64,000 bases of DNA, from contig NZ_JADIKL010000008.1 of NCBI RefSeq assembly GCF_044904705.1, positions 186,001-250,000 of the forward strand, in the 5' to 3' direction. The stretch is from Rhodanobacter_A agri (lineage in GTDB: Bacteria > Pseudomonadota > Gammaproteobacteria > Xanthomonadales > Rhodanobacteraceae). Position 1 is the first letter of the stretch. Every line of letters begins with the position of its first letter. A model generated the notes under the pieces. It saw only the letters and a program-made list of their open reading frames with translations, did no database searches and had not been told where the DNA came from. Positions 49,062 to 57,647 of this stretch are shown here, piece after piece. The translations under genes were made by a program, and so were the position numbers.

Positions 49062-49770
49062 AGGTGTCCAGCGCCTGCAGCGTGACTTGCACGGCACTGC
49101 GGAACTGGGTGATGGCCGGCACGGCGTCGCGGGGATCGTCGCGCAGCCGTTGCTGCAGACGCGCCACGTCGGCCGCCAGCGCGGCAGTGCCGCAGAAACC
49201 ACAGGATGAGCGCAGGCGATGCAACCGGTCGTCCAGCGCGGCCCGGTCGTGGTCCGGCAGGCCCAGCTCCTGGTACAGCAAGGCCAGCTCGTCGCGCAAC
49301 AGCTGGCGTAGCGCCCGCATAGTGGTGGCGTCGCCGCTGGCGCGCAGGGCCGCCGCGTCGTCCAGCACGGGCATGCTGCCGGGTAGCAGGGCCAGTATGC
49401 GCTGCAGGTCGGCGATGTCGCAGGGTTTGCGCAGCACGGCGCTGAAACCGCAGGTAAGCAGGTCGCGCTGGGTGGCGCCATCCAACTCGGCGGAGCAGGC
49501 GACGGCAGCGCTTTTGGCGGAAGCGGCCGCCTCGTCGGCACGCAGGGCCGCCAATACCTCACGCGCACCGGCACCGGGCATGCGGCAGTCCAGCAGCAAC
49601 AGATCGAAGGCTTCGCCGCGGGCCAGTTGCAACGCCTGTGCGCCGTCGATGCAGTCCTGCACCCTGGCGCCCAGCGAGCGGAGTCCATCGCACAGGAAAC
49701 GGCGGCTGGACGGGTCGTCGTCGGCCACCAGGATGCACGGTGGCGTAGGCGCGGGAAGCGAGGGGGGCAT
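49060..49770 (-). CDS. response regulator with receiver and HPt domains
   Basis: A 236-residue phosphorelay protein. Receiver domain (about 10-130) with the acidic pocket DDD (17-19), phospho-Asp61 in LLLDCRMPG and Lys115 in AVLRKPC; then an HPt domain (about 145-235) with the phospho-His at 184 in RLHRLRSSCGFCGT. There is no output or kinase domain, so it should shuttle phosphate between other proteins. No histidine kinase is adjacent. The stop codon lies at the edge of the MITE-like element, so its natural C-terminus may have been changed by the insertion. Divergent from a YdbH-like gene. Confidence 0.9.
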   Translation of the reverse strand: MPPSLPAPTPPCILVADDDPSSRRFLCDGLRSLGARVQDCIDGAQALQLARGEAFDLLLLDCRMPGAGAREVLAALRADEAAASAKSAAVACSAELDGATQRDLLTCGFSAVLRKPCDIADLQRILALLPGSMPVLDDAAALRASGDATTMRALRQLLRDELALLYQELGLPDHDRAALDDRLHRLRSSCGFCGTAALAADVARLQQRLRDDPRDAVPAITQFRSAVQVTLQALDT

Positions 49771-49813
49771 GACCGAATCCTTGGTTCAGCTGGTTTTGGC
49801 AGAATGGCCCGAC

Positions 49814-51838
49814 ATGCGCCCGACATCAAGCCATCTGCTGCTGTGCCTTTTCCTGCTGCTCGGCCTTGGCCTGGCCTGTCCGGCGCGGGCGGATATCACC
49901 GTGGCGGCGAAGCAGCTGAGCCTGCCTGGCCTGCGCTTGCAGGATCTGAACGCGCAGCTCGGCGAGGATCCGGCCGGCGGGCTGCACCTGCAGCTGCAGG
50001 CTAGCCAGGCGGATGTCGCCGCGATGGGGTGGCGGCACGTGGGCCTGCGCCTCGATGGCCGCTTGTGGCGCGATGCGCAGCTGCGCTGGGTATTCGACGG
50101 CCGCGTCCAGTTGCGTGGGGCGCCTGGTGGTGCGCTGAGCAATGCACAGCTGACCTGGGCGGTGAATCCCGGCTCCGACACCATGCAGGTCGAACTGCGG
50201 CAGGACAAGGCGGAGGCCAGTGCCTGGCTGCCGCTGGACCAGACCAGTCATGCGCAGATCAGCCTGCGCCAGCTGCCGGCCGACTGGCTGCAGGGAGTGC
50301 TCGGTACGGTGTGGTCGGGCCGGCTCACGGGTGGGCGACTGGATGCCGACCTTGCGCTGGATGCGGGCGATACCGGCGTGCAGTCGTCCGGCCAGTTCGC
50401 GCTGGACGGCGTGGGATTCGACACGCCGGGCGGCACGCTGGCCGGCCAGCGGGTCGATGGCAAGGGACGCTTTGGTTTCGACAGCGGCGACGACGGTGCC
50501 CAGATCAGCTTGCAAGGCAGCTTGAGCGGCGGCGAGCTGCTGCTTGGGTCGCTGTATGCGAAGCTGCCCTCGCACCCGGTGCAGCTGGACGTGAACGCGC
50601 GTACCGGGCACGGCGCTATCGAACTGCAGCGGCTGCGCATCAACGATGCCGACGCACTGCAACTGGAGGGGGCGCTGGCCTTCGACGCCCAGGGCGATTT
50701 GCAGACCTTGCGGCTGGATCGCTTCCACGCGAGCTTCCCGGCCGCCTACCAACGCTATGGCCAGGCTTGGCTGGCTACCACGCTGGGCCTGCATGACCTG
50801 CGTTCCGCCGGACACGTGAGCGGCAGCCTGGACCTGCGCAGCGACGGCCTGCACGCGTTTGCGTTCGACACCAGCGAGCTGGACCTGGCCGATGGCGGTG
50901 GCCGCTTCGCGGTGAGTGGCCTGCACGGTGGCCTGGATTGGTCGGCGCAGGACGACCGGCCGGCCACCACGCTGGGCTGGCAAGGCCTGCAGTTCTACCG
51001 CATACCCAACGGCGCGGCGCAGTCGCGCTGGCAAAGCCGCGACGGCACCCTGGCCTTGCTGCAGCCGTTCACCGTGCCGGTGCTGAAGGGCCAATTGCGG
51101 CTGGCCAGCGTGGACTGGCGCCCGGCTGCGGCGAAGGGCCAGCGCCTTGCCACCAGCCTTACCGTCACCGGTGTCGACATGGCCAGCTTCAGCCATGCGC
51201 TTGGCTGGCCATCCTTCCCAGGCACGCTGGGCGGTGCGATACCCTCGTTACGCTGGATCGGCGACCGCTTCGAGCTTGACGGCGGCCTTTCGGTGAATGT
51301 GTTCGACGGCTTCGTCGACGTCACCCACCTCTCCCTGCAACAACCGTTTGGCGATACGCCGGTGCTGGCCGGCGACATCAGCCTCAGCCAGCTCGACCTC
51401 GGCGCGCTCACCAGCGTGTTCGACTTCGGCAGCATCACCGGGCGGCTGAATGGCTCCGTGGACGACCTGCGGCTGGTGAACTGGAATCCGGTCGCGTTCA
51501 AGGCCGCGCTGCTGGCCGAGGGTGGCGGGCGGATCAGCCAGCGCGCGGTGAACAACCTCACTGCGGTGGGTGGCGGCGGTGTCGCCGGCGGCCTGCAGGG
51601 CGCAATGCTGAAGCTGTTCAAGACCTTCGGCTACAAGCGCATCGGCCTCAATTGCACGCTGCATGGCGCGGTCTGCCAAATGGGTGGGCTGGAAAGCGAA
51701 GATGGCGGTTACACTATCGTCGAAGGTAGCGGCCTGCCGCATCTGCAAGTGATCGGCCACCAGACCCGGGTCGACTGGCCCACGCTGGTGCGCCGCTTGC
51801 GCGAAGCCATCAATGGCCATGCGCCGGTGATCCGCTGA
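49814..51838 (+). CDS. YdbH-like AsmA/TamB-type periplasmic bridge protein
   Basis: A 674-residue protein with a signal peptide (1-26, LLLCLFLLLGLGLACPARAD) and no other membrane segment. The body is a repeating beta-strand pattern (LSLPGLRLQDLNAQLG, LRLDGRLW, FALDGVGFDTPGGTLAGQRVDGKGRF, GDISLSQLDLGALTSVFDFGSITGRLNGSVDDLRLVNWNPVAFKA) like AsmA-clan beta-taco proteins that move phospholipid between membranes. It ends with QRAVNNLTAVGGGG ... FKTFGYKRIGLNCTLHGAVCQM, a block matching YdbH C-termini. E. coli YdbH is longer (~880 residues). The next gene is YdbL-like. The ATG at 49814 is preferred because it starts the signal peptide. Confidence 0.75.
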   Translation: MRPTSSHLLLCLFLLLGLGLACPARADITVAAKQLSLPGLRLQDLNAQLGEDPAGGLHLQLQASQADVAAMGWRHVGLRLDGRLWRDAQLRWVFDGRVQLRGAPGGALSNAQLTWAVNPGSDTMQVELRQDKAEASAWLPLDQTSHAQISLRQLPADWLQGVLGTVWSGRLTGGRLDADLALDAGDTGVQSSGQFALDGVGFDTPGGTLAGQRVDGKGRFGFDSGDDGAQISLQGSLSGGELLLGSLYAKLPSHPVQLDVNARTGHGAIELQRLRINDADALQLEGALAFDAQGDLQTLRLDRFHASFPAAYQRYGQAWLATTLGLHDLRSAGHVSGSLDLRSDGLHAFAFDTSELDLADGGGRFAVSGLHGGLDWSAQDDRPATTLGWQGLQFYRIPNGAAQSRWQSRDGTLALLQPFTVPVLKGQLRLASVDWRPAAAKGQRLATSLTVTGVDMASFSHALGWPSFPGTLGGAIPSLRWIGDRFELDGGLSVNVFDGFVDVTHLSLQQPFGDTPVLAGDISLSQLDLGALTSVFDFGSITGRLNGSVDDLRLVNWNPVAFKAALLAEGGGRISQRAVNNLTAVGGGGVAGGLQGAMLKLFKTFGYKRIGLNCTLHGAVCQMGGLESEDGGYTIVEGSGLPHLQVIGHQTRVDWPTLVRRLREAINGHAPVIR

Positions 51839-51876
51839 GCGGACCGCTGTATTGTCGTCGTTCACAGGAGTGGCAC

Positions 51877-52494
51877 ATGCGCAAGCTCGCCTGCATCGTC
51901 CTGACCGCGCTGGTTGTCGCCCTGGCCGGTTGCGTCACGATCAACGTCTATTTCCCGGAGGCGGCAGCGCAGAAGGCCGCGGATCAGTTCATCGGCACCG
52001 TGCTCGATAGCAGCGGCCAGAAGGCACCGCCTGCGCCGGACAAGAACGCCGCGCCCGCGCACGACAATCCACCGGCCGCGCAGCACCCCTCGGCGATGCT
52101 GCTGGATCTGCTGGTACCGGCTGCCCAGGCCGCGGACGTGCCGAACCTGCGTGTGCAGACGCCGGCGGTGCAGGCCATCCACGAGCGCATGCGCACGCGC
52201 TTCCAGAACGCGTTGCAGGCCTTGCTCGACAGCGGTGCGGTGGGGTTCACCCGTGACGGCCTGGTCGCCGTGCGCGATGCCGCCAAGGTGCCGCTCAGCG
52301 AGCGTGCCCAGGCCAACGCCGCCGTGGCCGACGAGAACCGCGACCGTGCCGCGCTGTATCGCGAGATTGCCAGCGCCAATAACCACCCCGAGTGGGAGGC
52401 GCAGATCCGCGCCACCTTCGCCGAGACCTGGATCGAGCACGCACGCCCTGGTTGGTACTACCAGGGTGTTTCCGGTGCGTGGCAGCGCAAATAG
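51877..52494 (+). CDS. YdbL-like DUF1318 lipoprotein
   Basis: A 205-residue protein. Signal peptide with lipobox LAGC (Cys about 19), then CVTINVYFPEAAAQKAADQFI, which resembles the short YnbE lipoprotein class, a Pro/Ala-rich linker, and a C-terminal DUF1318 domain (VADENRDRAALYREIASANNHPEWEAQIRATFAETWIEHARPGWYYQGVSGAWQRK) homologous to E. coli YdbL. In E. coli ydbH, ynbE and ydbL are separate; here the lipoprotein and YdbL parts are one polypeptide. It follows the YdbH-like gene by 38 bp and probably assists it at the outer membrane. Confidence 0.85.
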   Translation: MRKLACIVLTALVVALAGCVTINVYFPEAAAQKAADQFIGTVLDSSGQKAPPAPDKNAAPAHDNPPAAQHPSAMLLDLLVPAAQAADVPNLRVQTPAVQAIHERMRTRFQNALQALLDSGAVGFTRDGLVAVRDAAKVPLSERAQANAAVADENRDRAALYREIASANNHPEWEAQIRATFAETWIEHARPGWYYQGVSGAWQRK

Positions 52495-52601
52495 CTTGCG
52501 GAGGCGTGGCGAGCGAAGGGTGGGGCGAGCGGCCGGACAATTGGCCGGACAATCGATGATAATGACCGGTCTGCCCATGCCGCATTGAAGTCCTGCAGAC
52601 C

Positions 52602-53945
52602 ATGTCCCGATCCAACTCACGCTCCCGCGCACCTGCCGCCGAGCTCGAAGCCGACATCACCGACCTGAGCCACGACGGCCGCGGCGTCGCCCGCATCGAC
52701 GGCAAGGCGGTATTCGTCGCCGGCGCGCTCGAAGGCGAGCGGGTACGCCTGCGCATGCGCAAGCGCCATCGCCATTTCGACGAGGCTGAGGTGGCCGAAG
52801 TGCTCAGCCCCTCGCCGCATCGCGTCGAACCGAAGTGTCCGCATTTCGGCCAGTGCGGCGGTTGCTCGTTGCAGCACCTGGACGCGGCGGCGCAGATCGG
52901 CGCCAAGCAGCGCGTGCTGGCCGACAACTTCGCCCGCATCGGCAAAGTGGAGCCGGCACAATGGTTGCCGCCGCTGGCCGACGAACCCTGGGGCTACCGC
53001 CGCAAGGGCCGGTTATCGGTGCGTGCGGTGGCGAAGAAGGGCCGCGTGCTGGTCGGTTTCCGCGAGGAGGCCAACCCGCGTTACGTCGCCGACATCCGGC
53101 ATTGCGACGTGGTGCATCCCGCGCTGGGGACGAAGATCGAGCTGCTTGGCGAGATGGTCGGTACGCTGGACGCTGCCGCGGATATCGCGCAGATCGAGTT
53201 CGCCGCCGGTGACGACACCATGGCCCTGGTGTTCCGCCATCTGCAGCCGCTGTCCGAGCGGGACCGCGAGGCGCTGGTCGCGTTCGGCAAGGCGCACGGT
53301 TTCGCGATCTACTTGCAACCAGGCGGCGTGAGCAGCGTGCATCCTTTGTGGCCGGAGGCGCCGCGGCTGGCATTCAAGCTGTCGCCGGGCGGCGGCGCGG
53401 ACGACGTGGAGCTGGAGTTCCAGCCGCTGGATTTCGTGCAGGTCAACGCCGGCATGAACCGCCGGATGATGGCGCGTGCGATGGAACTGCTTGATCCGCA
53501 GCCCACCGACCGCGTGCTGGACCTGTTCTGCGGCCTGGGCAACTTCACTCTGCCGATCGCGCGTCGGGTGGCCGAGGTGGCCGGGGTGGAAGGCGAGCAC
53601 GGCCTGGTGGCGCGCGCTGGCGAGAATGCGCGGCGCAACGGCATCGTCAACGCCAGCTTCCATGTTGCCAACCTGTTCGAGGAGCAGCGCGGCACCGACT
53701 GGGCGCGCCAGCCCTGGGACAAGCTGTTGCTCGACCCGCCGCGCGCTGGCGCCGACCACGTGCTGGCCTACCTGCCGCACAAAGCCACGCAGCGTATCGT
53801 CTACGTTTCCTGCCATCCCGCCTCGCTGGCGCGCGACGCCGGCATCCTGGTCAACCAGCATGGTTTCCGGCTCAGTGCAGCGGGGGTGATGGACATGTTC
53901 CCGCACACGGCGCACGTGGAATCCATCGCGGTATTTGAGAGGTGA
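52602..53945 (+). CDS. rlmD: 23S rRNA (uracil-5-)-methyltransferase RlmD
   Basis: A 447-residue SAM- and Fe-S-dependent enzyme that methylates U1939. N-terminal TRAM domain (EADITDLSHDGRGVARIDGKAVFVAGALEGE), the [4Fe-4S] cysteines in CPHFGQCGGCSLQ plus the later HCDVVHP, the SAM motif VLDLFCGLGNFTLPIA, the motif DPPRAGAD and the catalytic Cys in VSCHPASLARD. All key residues are present. An inverted REP-like repeat follows. Confidence 0.96.
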   Translation: MSRSNSRSRAPAAELEADITDLSHDGRGVARIDGKAVFVAGALEGERVRLRMRKRHRHFDEAEVAEVLSPSPHRVEPKCPHFGQCGGCSLQHLDAAAQIGAKQRVLADNFARIGKVEPAQWLPPLADEPWGYRRKGRLSVRAVAKKGRVLVGFREEANPRYVADIRHCDVVHPALGTKIELLGEMVGTLDAAADIAQIEFAAGDDTMALVFRHLQPLSERDREALVAFGKAHGFAIYLQPGGVSSVHPLWPEAPRLAFKLSPGGGADDVELEFQPLDFVQVNAGMNRRMMARAMELLDPQPTDRVLDLFCGLGNFTLPIARRVAEVAGVEGEHGLVARAGENARRNGIVNASFHVANLFEEQRGTDWARQPWDKLLLDPPRAGADHVLAYLPHKATQRIVYVSCHPASLARDAGILVNQHGFRLSAAGVMDMFPHTAHVESIAVFER

Positions 53946-53950
53946 TTTGT

Positions 53951-54000
53951 GCATTCGTCTATGAATGCGAAGATCACAAAGCGGCCAATCAAGGCCGCAC
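53951..54000 (-). repeat. REP-like two-hairpin repeat, inverted copy E
   Basis: The reverse orientation of the 51-bp unit: GCATTC-GTCTAT-GAATGC followed by AAGATCACAAA and GCGGCC-AATCAA-GGCCGC. The first stem differs in sequence from other copies (GCATTC for GCGATC) yet stays fully paired, a compensatory change. Confidence 0.7.
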
Positions 54001-54055
54001 TCTCAAATAAAGCGGCGCTTCATCCACGTGTTGCCTGGAGTTGAAATCCGGATCT

Positions 54056-54580
54056 ATGGGTATCGAGATCGAACGCAAATTCCTCCTGCGCGACGACAGT
54101 TGGCGTGCACAGGTCGGGCACAGCGAGCGCATCGCGCAGGGCTACCTAGTTGGAGCGACTGCGCTGGCGGCAGGGCATACGCGTTCCTCGGTGCGGGTGC
54201 GCCTGGCCGGTGACGAGGCCTGGCTCAACATCAAGGCTGCGCGGCTGGGCGTCGAGCGTGCCGAGTACGACTACGCGATTCCGCCGGATGATGCCGATGC
54301 CTTGCTGGCCACGCTGTGCGATGGCCTGCTGAGCAAGTGGCGCCATCACGTCATGGTCGACGGCGTACTGTTCGAGATCGATGAGTTTCTGGGCGACAAT
54401 GCCGGCCTCGTGGTGGCCGAAGTGGAATTGCCGCGGGCGGACGCGCCGTTTCCGCGGCCGCCGTGGCTGGGCCGAGAGGTAAGCACGCTGGCGCGCTACT
54501 ACAACGTCAACCTGATCGCGCATCCGTATGCCCGCTGGACACAGGCCGAGCGCGACGCTGCCGAAGGGGAATCCGCCTGA
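54056..54580 (+). CDS. CYTH/TTM-family triphosphate tunnel phosphatase
   Basis: A 174-residue protein with the ExExK signature EIERKF at residues 3-8, YLVGATALAAGHTRSSVRVRLAGDEAWLNIKAARLGVERAEYDYAIP (alternating charged strands of the tunnel) and FEIDEFLGDNAGLVVAEVELP near the end. Bacterial single-domain members hydrolyse inorganic triphosphate or other triphosphates with Mg2+/Mn2+. The ATG at 54056 directly precedes ExExK. Its stop shares a base with the nagZ start (TGATG). Confidence 0.92.
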   Translation: MGIEIERKFLLRDDSWRAQVGHSERIAQGYLVGATALAAGHTRSSVRVRLAGDEAWLNIKAARLGVERAEYDYAIPPDDADALLATLCDGLLSKWRHHVMVDGVLFEIDEFLGDNAGLVVAEVELPRADAPFPRPPWLGREVSTLARYYNVNLIAHPYARWTQAERDAAEGESA

Positions 54581-55596
54581 TGCTGCTGATCGGTCTGGCC
54601 GGACTTGAAGTCGCCGAGCACGAACGCGCATGGCTCGTCGCGCCCGGCGTGGCGGGAGTGATCCTGTTCGCGCGCAACTACGCCGACCGTACGCAACTGA
54701 TAGCCTTGTGCGAGTCCATCCGCGAGATCGGCGGCGAAGCGTTGCTGATCGCGGTGGACCAGGAGGGCGGTCCGGTGCAGCGCTTCCGCGAGGGCTTCAC
54801 CCGCTTGCCGGCATTGGCAAGGATCGGCGAGGTGTACGACCGCGATCCGACCGATGCGGTGCGCCTTGCCGAAGAGCACGCCTGGGTGATGGCCAGCGAA
54901 CTGCGCGCCAGCGGCGTGGATTTCAGTTTCGCGCCGGTGGCGGATCTGGCGCGCGGCAGCGCGGCGATCGGCGTGCGCGCCTTTCACGCCGATCCCGCCG
55001 TGGCCGCCGAACTCGCCGCGGCCTATGTGCGCGGCATGCATCTGGCCGGCATGGCCGCGGTGCTCAAGCATTTCCCCGGTCACGGCTCGGTGGCTGCCGA
55101 CACGCACAAGGCTCAGGCCATCGATCCGCGCTCGCTGGAAGAGATCAGCCGCGACGACCTGCGCCCGTTCGCCGAGTGCATCGCCGCGCGGGTAGAGGCG
55201 GTGATGATGGCGCATGTGATCTATCCCGCCGTCGACGCGCAGCCGGCCGGCTACTCGCGCGCGTGGATCGGCGAGATCCTGCGCGGCGAGTTGGGCTTCG
55301 CGGGCGCGGCGATCAGCGACGACATCAGCATGGCCGCCGCAGGCGTGGCCGGCGGCGTGGCCGAGCGTGTGCACGGTCATCTGGACGCCGGCTGCGACTT
55401 GGTGCTGGCCTGCTTCCCCGAGGCCGTGGAGCTGGCCATCGCCGCCGTTGCCGGGCGCGCGCCGGCGCACCCCGAACGGCTGCTCCCGCTGCGCGGCGCG
55501 ATCGGCGCCAGCTGGGACAGCCTCACCGACAATCCCCAGCGCGATCGTTTCGTCGCGCGCATCACGGCGCTGGACGCCGCACAGGGCAACGCATGA
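54580..55596 (+). CDS. nagZ: beta-N-acetylhexosaminidase NagZ (cell-wall recycling)
   Basis: A 338-residue cytosolic GH3 enzyme releasing GlcNAc from anhydro-muropeptides. VDQEGGPVQRFREGFTRLP, FSFAPVADLARGSAAIGVRAFHADP, the flexible His-Asp loop KHFPGHGSVAADTHK and the nucleophile Asp in AAISDDISMAAAG are all present. In bacteria with AmpC its products influence beta-lactamase induction. Overlaps the preceding CYTH gene and the following hpt by a few bases, so translation is coupled. Confidence 0.96.
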   Translation: MLLIGLAGLEVAEHERAWLVAPGVAGVILFARNYADRTQLIALCESIREIGGEALLIAVDQEGGPVQRFREGFTRLPALARIGEVYDRDPTDAVRLAEEHAWVMASELRASGVDFSFAPVADLARGSAAIGVRAFHADPAVAAELAAAYVRGMHLAGMAAVLKHFPGHGSVAADTHKAQAIDPRSLEEISRDDLRPFAECIAARVEAVMMAHVIYPAVDAQPAGYSRAWIGEILRGELGFAGAAISDDISMAAAGVAGGVAERVHGHLDAGCDLVLACFPEAVELAIAAVAGRAPAHPERLLPLRGAIGASWDSLTDNPQRDRFVARITALDAAQGNA

Positions 55597-56141
55597 ACGA
55601 GACGCCTCCCTCTCTCCGCGACGCGCTGGCGCACGCCGATGTGCTGTTCGAGCGCGAGGAACTGGAAACCGTGATCGCCGACCTCGGTCGACGGATCGAT
55701 GCCGCGCTGGACGGCGAGCGTGCGGTGTTCCTCACCGTAATGAACGGTGCGCTGATGTTCGCCGGCCAACTGGCGCTGGCGATCCGCACCGATCTGGAAT
55801 TCGACTACGTGCACGCCACCCGTTACCGGGGCGCGACCAGCGGCAGCGAGCTGCACTGGCTGCGCGAGCCGGCCGCAAACCTGGCGGGGCGCACTGTGTT
55901 GCTGGTGGACGACATCCTCGACGAGGGCCACACGCTCAAGGCCGTGCGCGACGACTGCCTGCGCCGCGGCGCGAAGCGCGTGCTGATCGCCAGCCTGTGC
56001 AGCAAGCAGCACGATCGGCTGGTCGAAGGGGTTGTTTCCGACTTCAATGGCGTCGTATTGCCCGATCGCTACGTGTTCGGCTACGGCATGGACTACCACG
56101 AGCAAGGCCGCAACCTGCCGGCCATCTACGCGTTGCGCTGA
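55593..56141 (+). CDS. hpt: hypoxanthine-guanine phosphoribosyltransferase
   Basis: A 182-residue purine-salvage enzyme. The PRPP-binding motif VLLVDDILDEGHTLKAV (about 107-123) with the two acidic residues, the LTVMNGALMFAGQLA loop and the YVFGYGMDYHEQGRNLPAIYAL purine-contacting C-terminus are typical of the HPRT family. Coupled to nagZ by an ATGA overlap and followed 22 bp later by an FMN reductase. Together with the MTIP gene it supports purine salvage in this operon. Confidence 0.94.
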   Translation: MNETPPSLRDALAHADVLFEREELETVIADLGRRIDAALDGERAVFLTVMNGALMFAGQLALAIRTDLEFDYVHATRYRGATSGSELHWLREPAANLAGRTVLLVDDILDEGHTLKAVRDDCLRRGAKRVLIASLCSKQHDRLVEGVVSDFNGVVLPDRYVFGYGMDYHEQGRNLPAIYALR

Positions 56142-56163
56142 ACGTACCTCGCGGGAGTGACAC

Positions 56164-56706
56164 ATGGACATCCTGGGCATCTCCGGCAGTTTGCGCCGGG
56201 CTTCGTTCAATACCTCGCTGCTGCATGCCGCGCAGGAACTGGCGCCAGCGGGCACGACCATCGCCATCCATGACTTGCATGGCTTGCCGCTGTTCGATCA
56301 GGACGTCGAAGAGCAGGGCGACCCCGCGCTGGTGGTGGCGCTGAAGGATGCGGTGGCGCGCGCCGATGCCTTGCTGCTGGCCTGTCCCGAATACAACGGC
56401 GGCATCACCGGCGTGCTGAAGAACGCCATCGACTGGGTCTCGCGGCCCGGCGTCGCGCGGCAGGCCGCGCCACTGGCGGGCAAGCGCGTCTGCATCGTCG
56501 GCGCCAGTCCGGGCATCACCGGCACCGTGCGTGCACAGGACCAGTTGCGGCTGGTGTTGCGCCGTGCCGGTGCGATAGTCGAACCGCAGGGTGAGGTGCT
56601 GGTGTTCCAGGCGCACACCAAGATCGCCGACGGCCGGCTGGCCGACGAGCGCACCCGCGAGCTGCTGGCGCGCCACCTTCACAACTTCCTCGGGACCTTT
56701 CCATGA
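56164..56706 (+). CDS. NADPH-dependent FMN reductase family protein
   Basis: A 180-residue flavodoxin-fold oxidoreductase. GISGSLRRASFNTSLL is the FMN phosphate loop, ALLLACPEYNGGITGVLKNAIDWVSRP is the family's isoalloxazine-contact motif (PxYNxxxxGxLKNAIDW), and CIVGASPGITGTVRAQDQLR the third loop. Enzymes of this class reduce quinones, azo dyes or chromate; the physiological substrate is not readable here. Its stop overlaps the next gene (ATGA). Confidence 0.93.
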   Translation: MDILGISGSLRRASFNTSLLHAAQELAPAGTTIAIHDLHGLPLFDQDVEEQGDPALVVALKDAVARADALLLACPEYNGGITGVLKNAIDWVSRPGVARQAAPLAGKRVCIVGASPGITGTVRAQDQLRLVLRRAGAIVEPQGEVLVFQAHTKIADGRLADERTRELLARHLHNFLGTFP

Positions 56707-57455
56707 GCAACCCACTGATCGACCTGGCCGTGATCGGCGGCAGCGGCCTGTACAAGTTTCCCGGGCTGGAGAACGTCGAGCGCCGGGCCGTCGAGACCCC
56801 TTGGGGCGACGCTTCCGGCGAGGTGGTGATCGGCGACTTCGCGGGCCGGCGCGTGGCCTTTCTCGCCCGCCACGGCGAAAGCCACAGCCTGCCGCCGCAC
56901 CGGGTGAACTACCGCGCGAACCTGTGGGCGCTGCATGGCCTTGGTGTGCGTACGGTGATCGGCGTCAACGCGGTCGGCGGCATCCGCACCGACATGGGGC
57001 CGCGCGCCGTCGTGGTGCCGGACCAGCTGATCGATTACACCCATGGCCGCTACACCAGCTTCTGCGATGCGGAAGGCGCCGAGGTAAAGCACATCGACTT
57101 CAGCGAACCGTATACCGCATCGGTGCGCTACCGCCTGCTACAGGCCGCACGCAAGGCCGGCATTGCGGTGATCGACGGCGGCTGTTACGGCGCCACCCAG
57201 GGGCCGCGGCTGGAGACCCGTGCGGAGATCGCCCGCATGAAGCGCGACGGCTGCGACCTGGTCGGCATGACCGGCATGCCCGAAGCTGCGCTGGCGCGCG
57301 AGCTGGGACTGGACTACGCCTGCCTTGCCCTGGTGGCGAACTATGCCGCGGGTTGCGGCGACGAAGACGAAATCAGCATCGAAGAGATCTTCGCCCACCT
57401 TGCCGCGGCCACCGCCGAGGTTCCGCGCCTGCTGGAGGCGATGCTGCGCGCGTAA
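56703..57455 (+). CDS. S-methyl-5'-thioinosine/thioadenosine phosphorylase
   Basis: A 250-residue MTAP-family nucleoside phosphorylase. AVIGGSGLYKFPGLENV (phosphate loop GSGLY), FLARHGESHSLPPHRVNYRANLWAL, VNAVGGIRTDMGP, TEGPRLETRAE-like GATQGPRLETRAE and GMTGMPEAALARELGLDYACLALVANYAAG are diagnostic. In Pseudomonas a homologue beside nagZ acts on methylthioinosine (MTIP), and the similar setting here favours MTIP; sequence alone does not settle inosine versus adenosine preference. Last gene of the nagZ operon. Confidence 0.93.
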   Translation: MSNPLIDLAVIGGSGLYKFPGLENVERRAVETPWGDASGEVVIGDFAGRRVAFLARHGESHSLPPHRVNYRANLWALHGLGVRTVIGVNAVGGIRTDMGPRAVVVPDQLIDYTHGRYTSFCDAEGAEVKHIDFSEPYTASVRYRLLQAARKAGIAVIDGGCYGATQGPRLETRAEIARMKRDGCDLVGMTGMPEAALARELGLDYACLALVANYAAGCGDEDEISIEEIFAHLAAATAEVPRLLEAMLRA

Positions 57456-57534
57456 GCGTGCGTTATTGCATTACTGCGTGACGCCTCCCCACGGGCCGGA
57501 ATGGGGTCCCGGGCAGGAAATTGGCAGGCGCATA

Positions 57535-57564
57535 TTGCGCTTTACCTTGAAACATGTTGATACT
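57535..57564 (+). promoter_or_regulatory. candidate promoter of the cold-shock gene
   Basis: -35 TTGCGC (57535-57540), 18-bp spacer, -10 GATACT (57559-57564), giving a leader of about 77 nt. Both boxes are moderate matches. Confidence 0.35.
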
Positions 57565-57647
57565 TTCCGGGCACCAGGACGGTGAGCCAGGGGGATGGTT
57601 CGAGCTCGGTCGGGTGCATCCTGTCCATGCTTCCAGAGGTTCCAGCA

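Noticed and set aside
49769..49813. Upstream in-frame ATG for the YdbH-like gene, overlapping the divergent REC-HPt start codon
   Set aside because: It would bury the signal peptide behind 15 extra residues; the ATG at 49814 starts the signal peptide directly.
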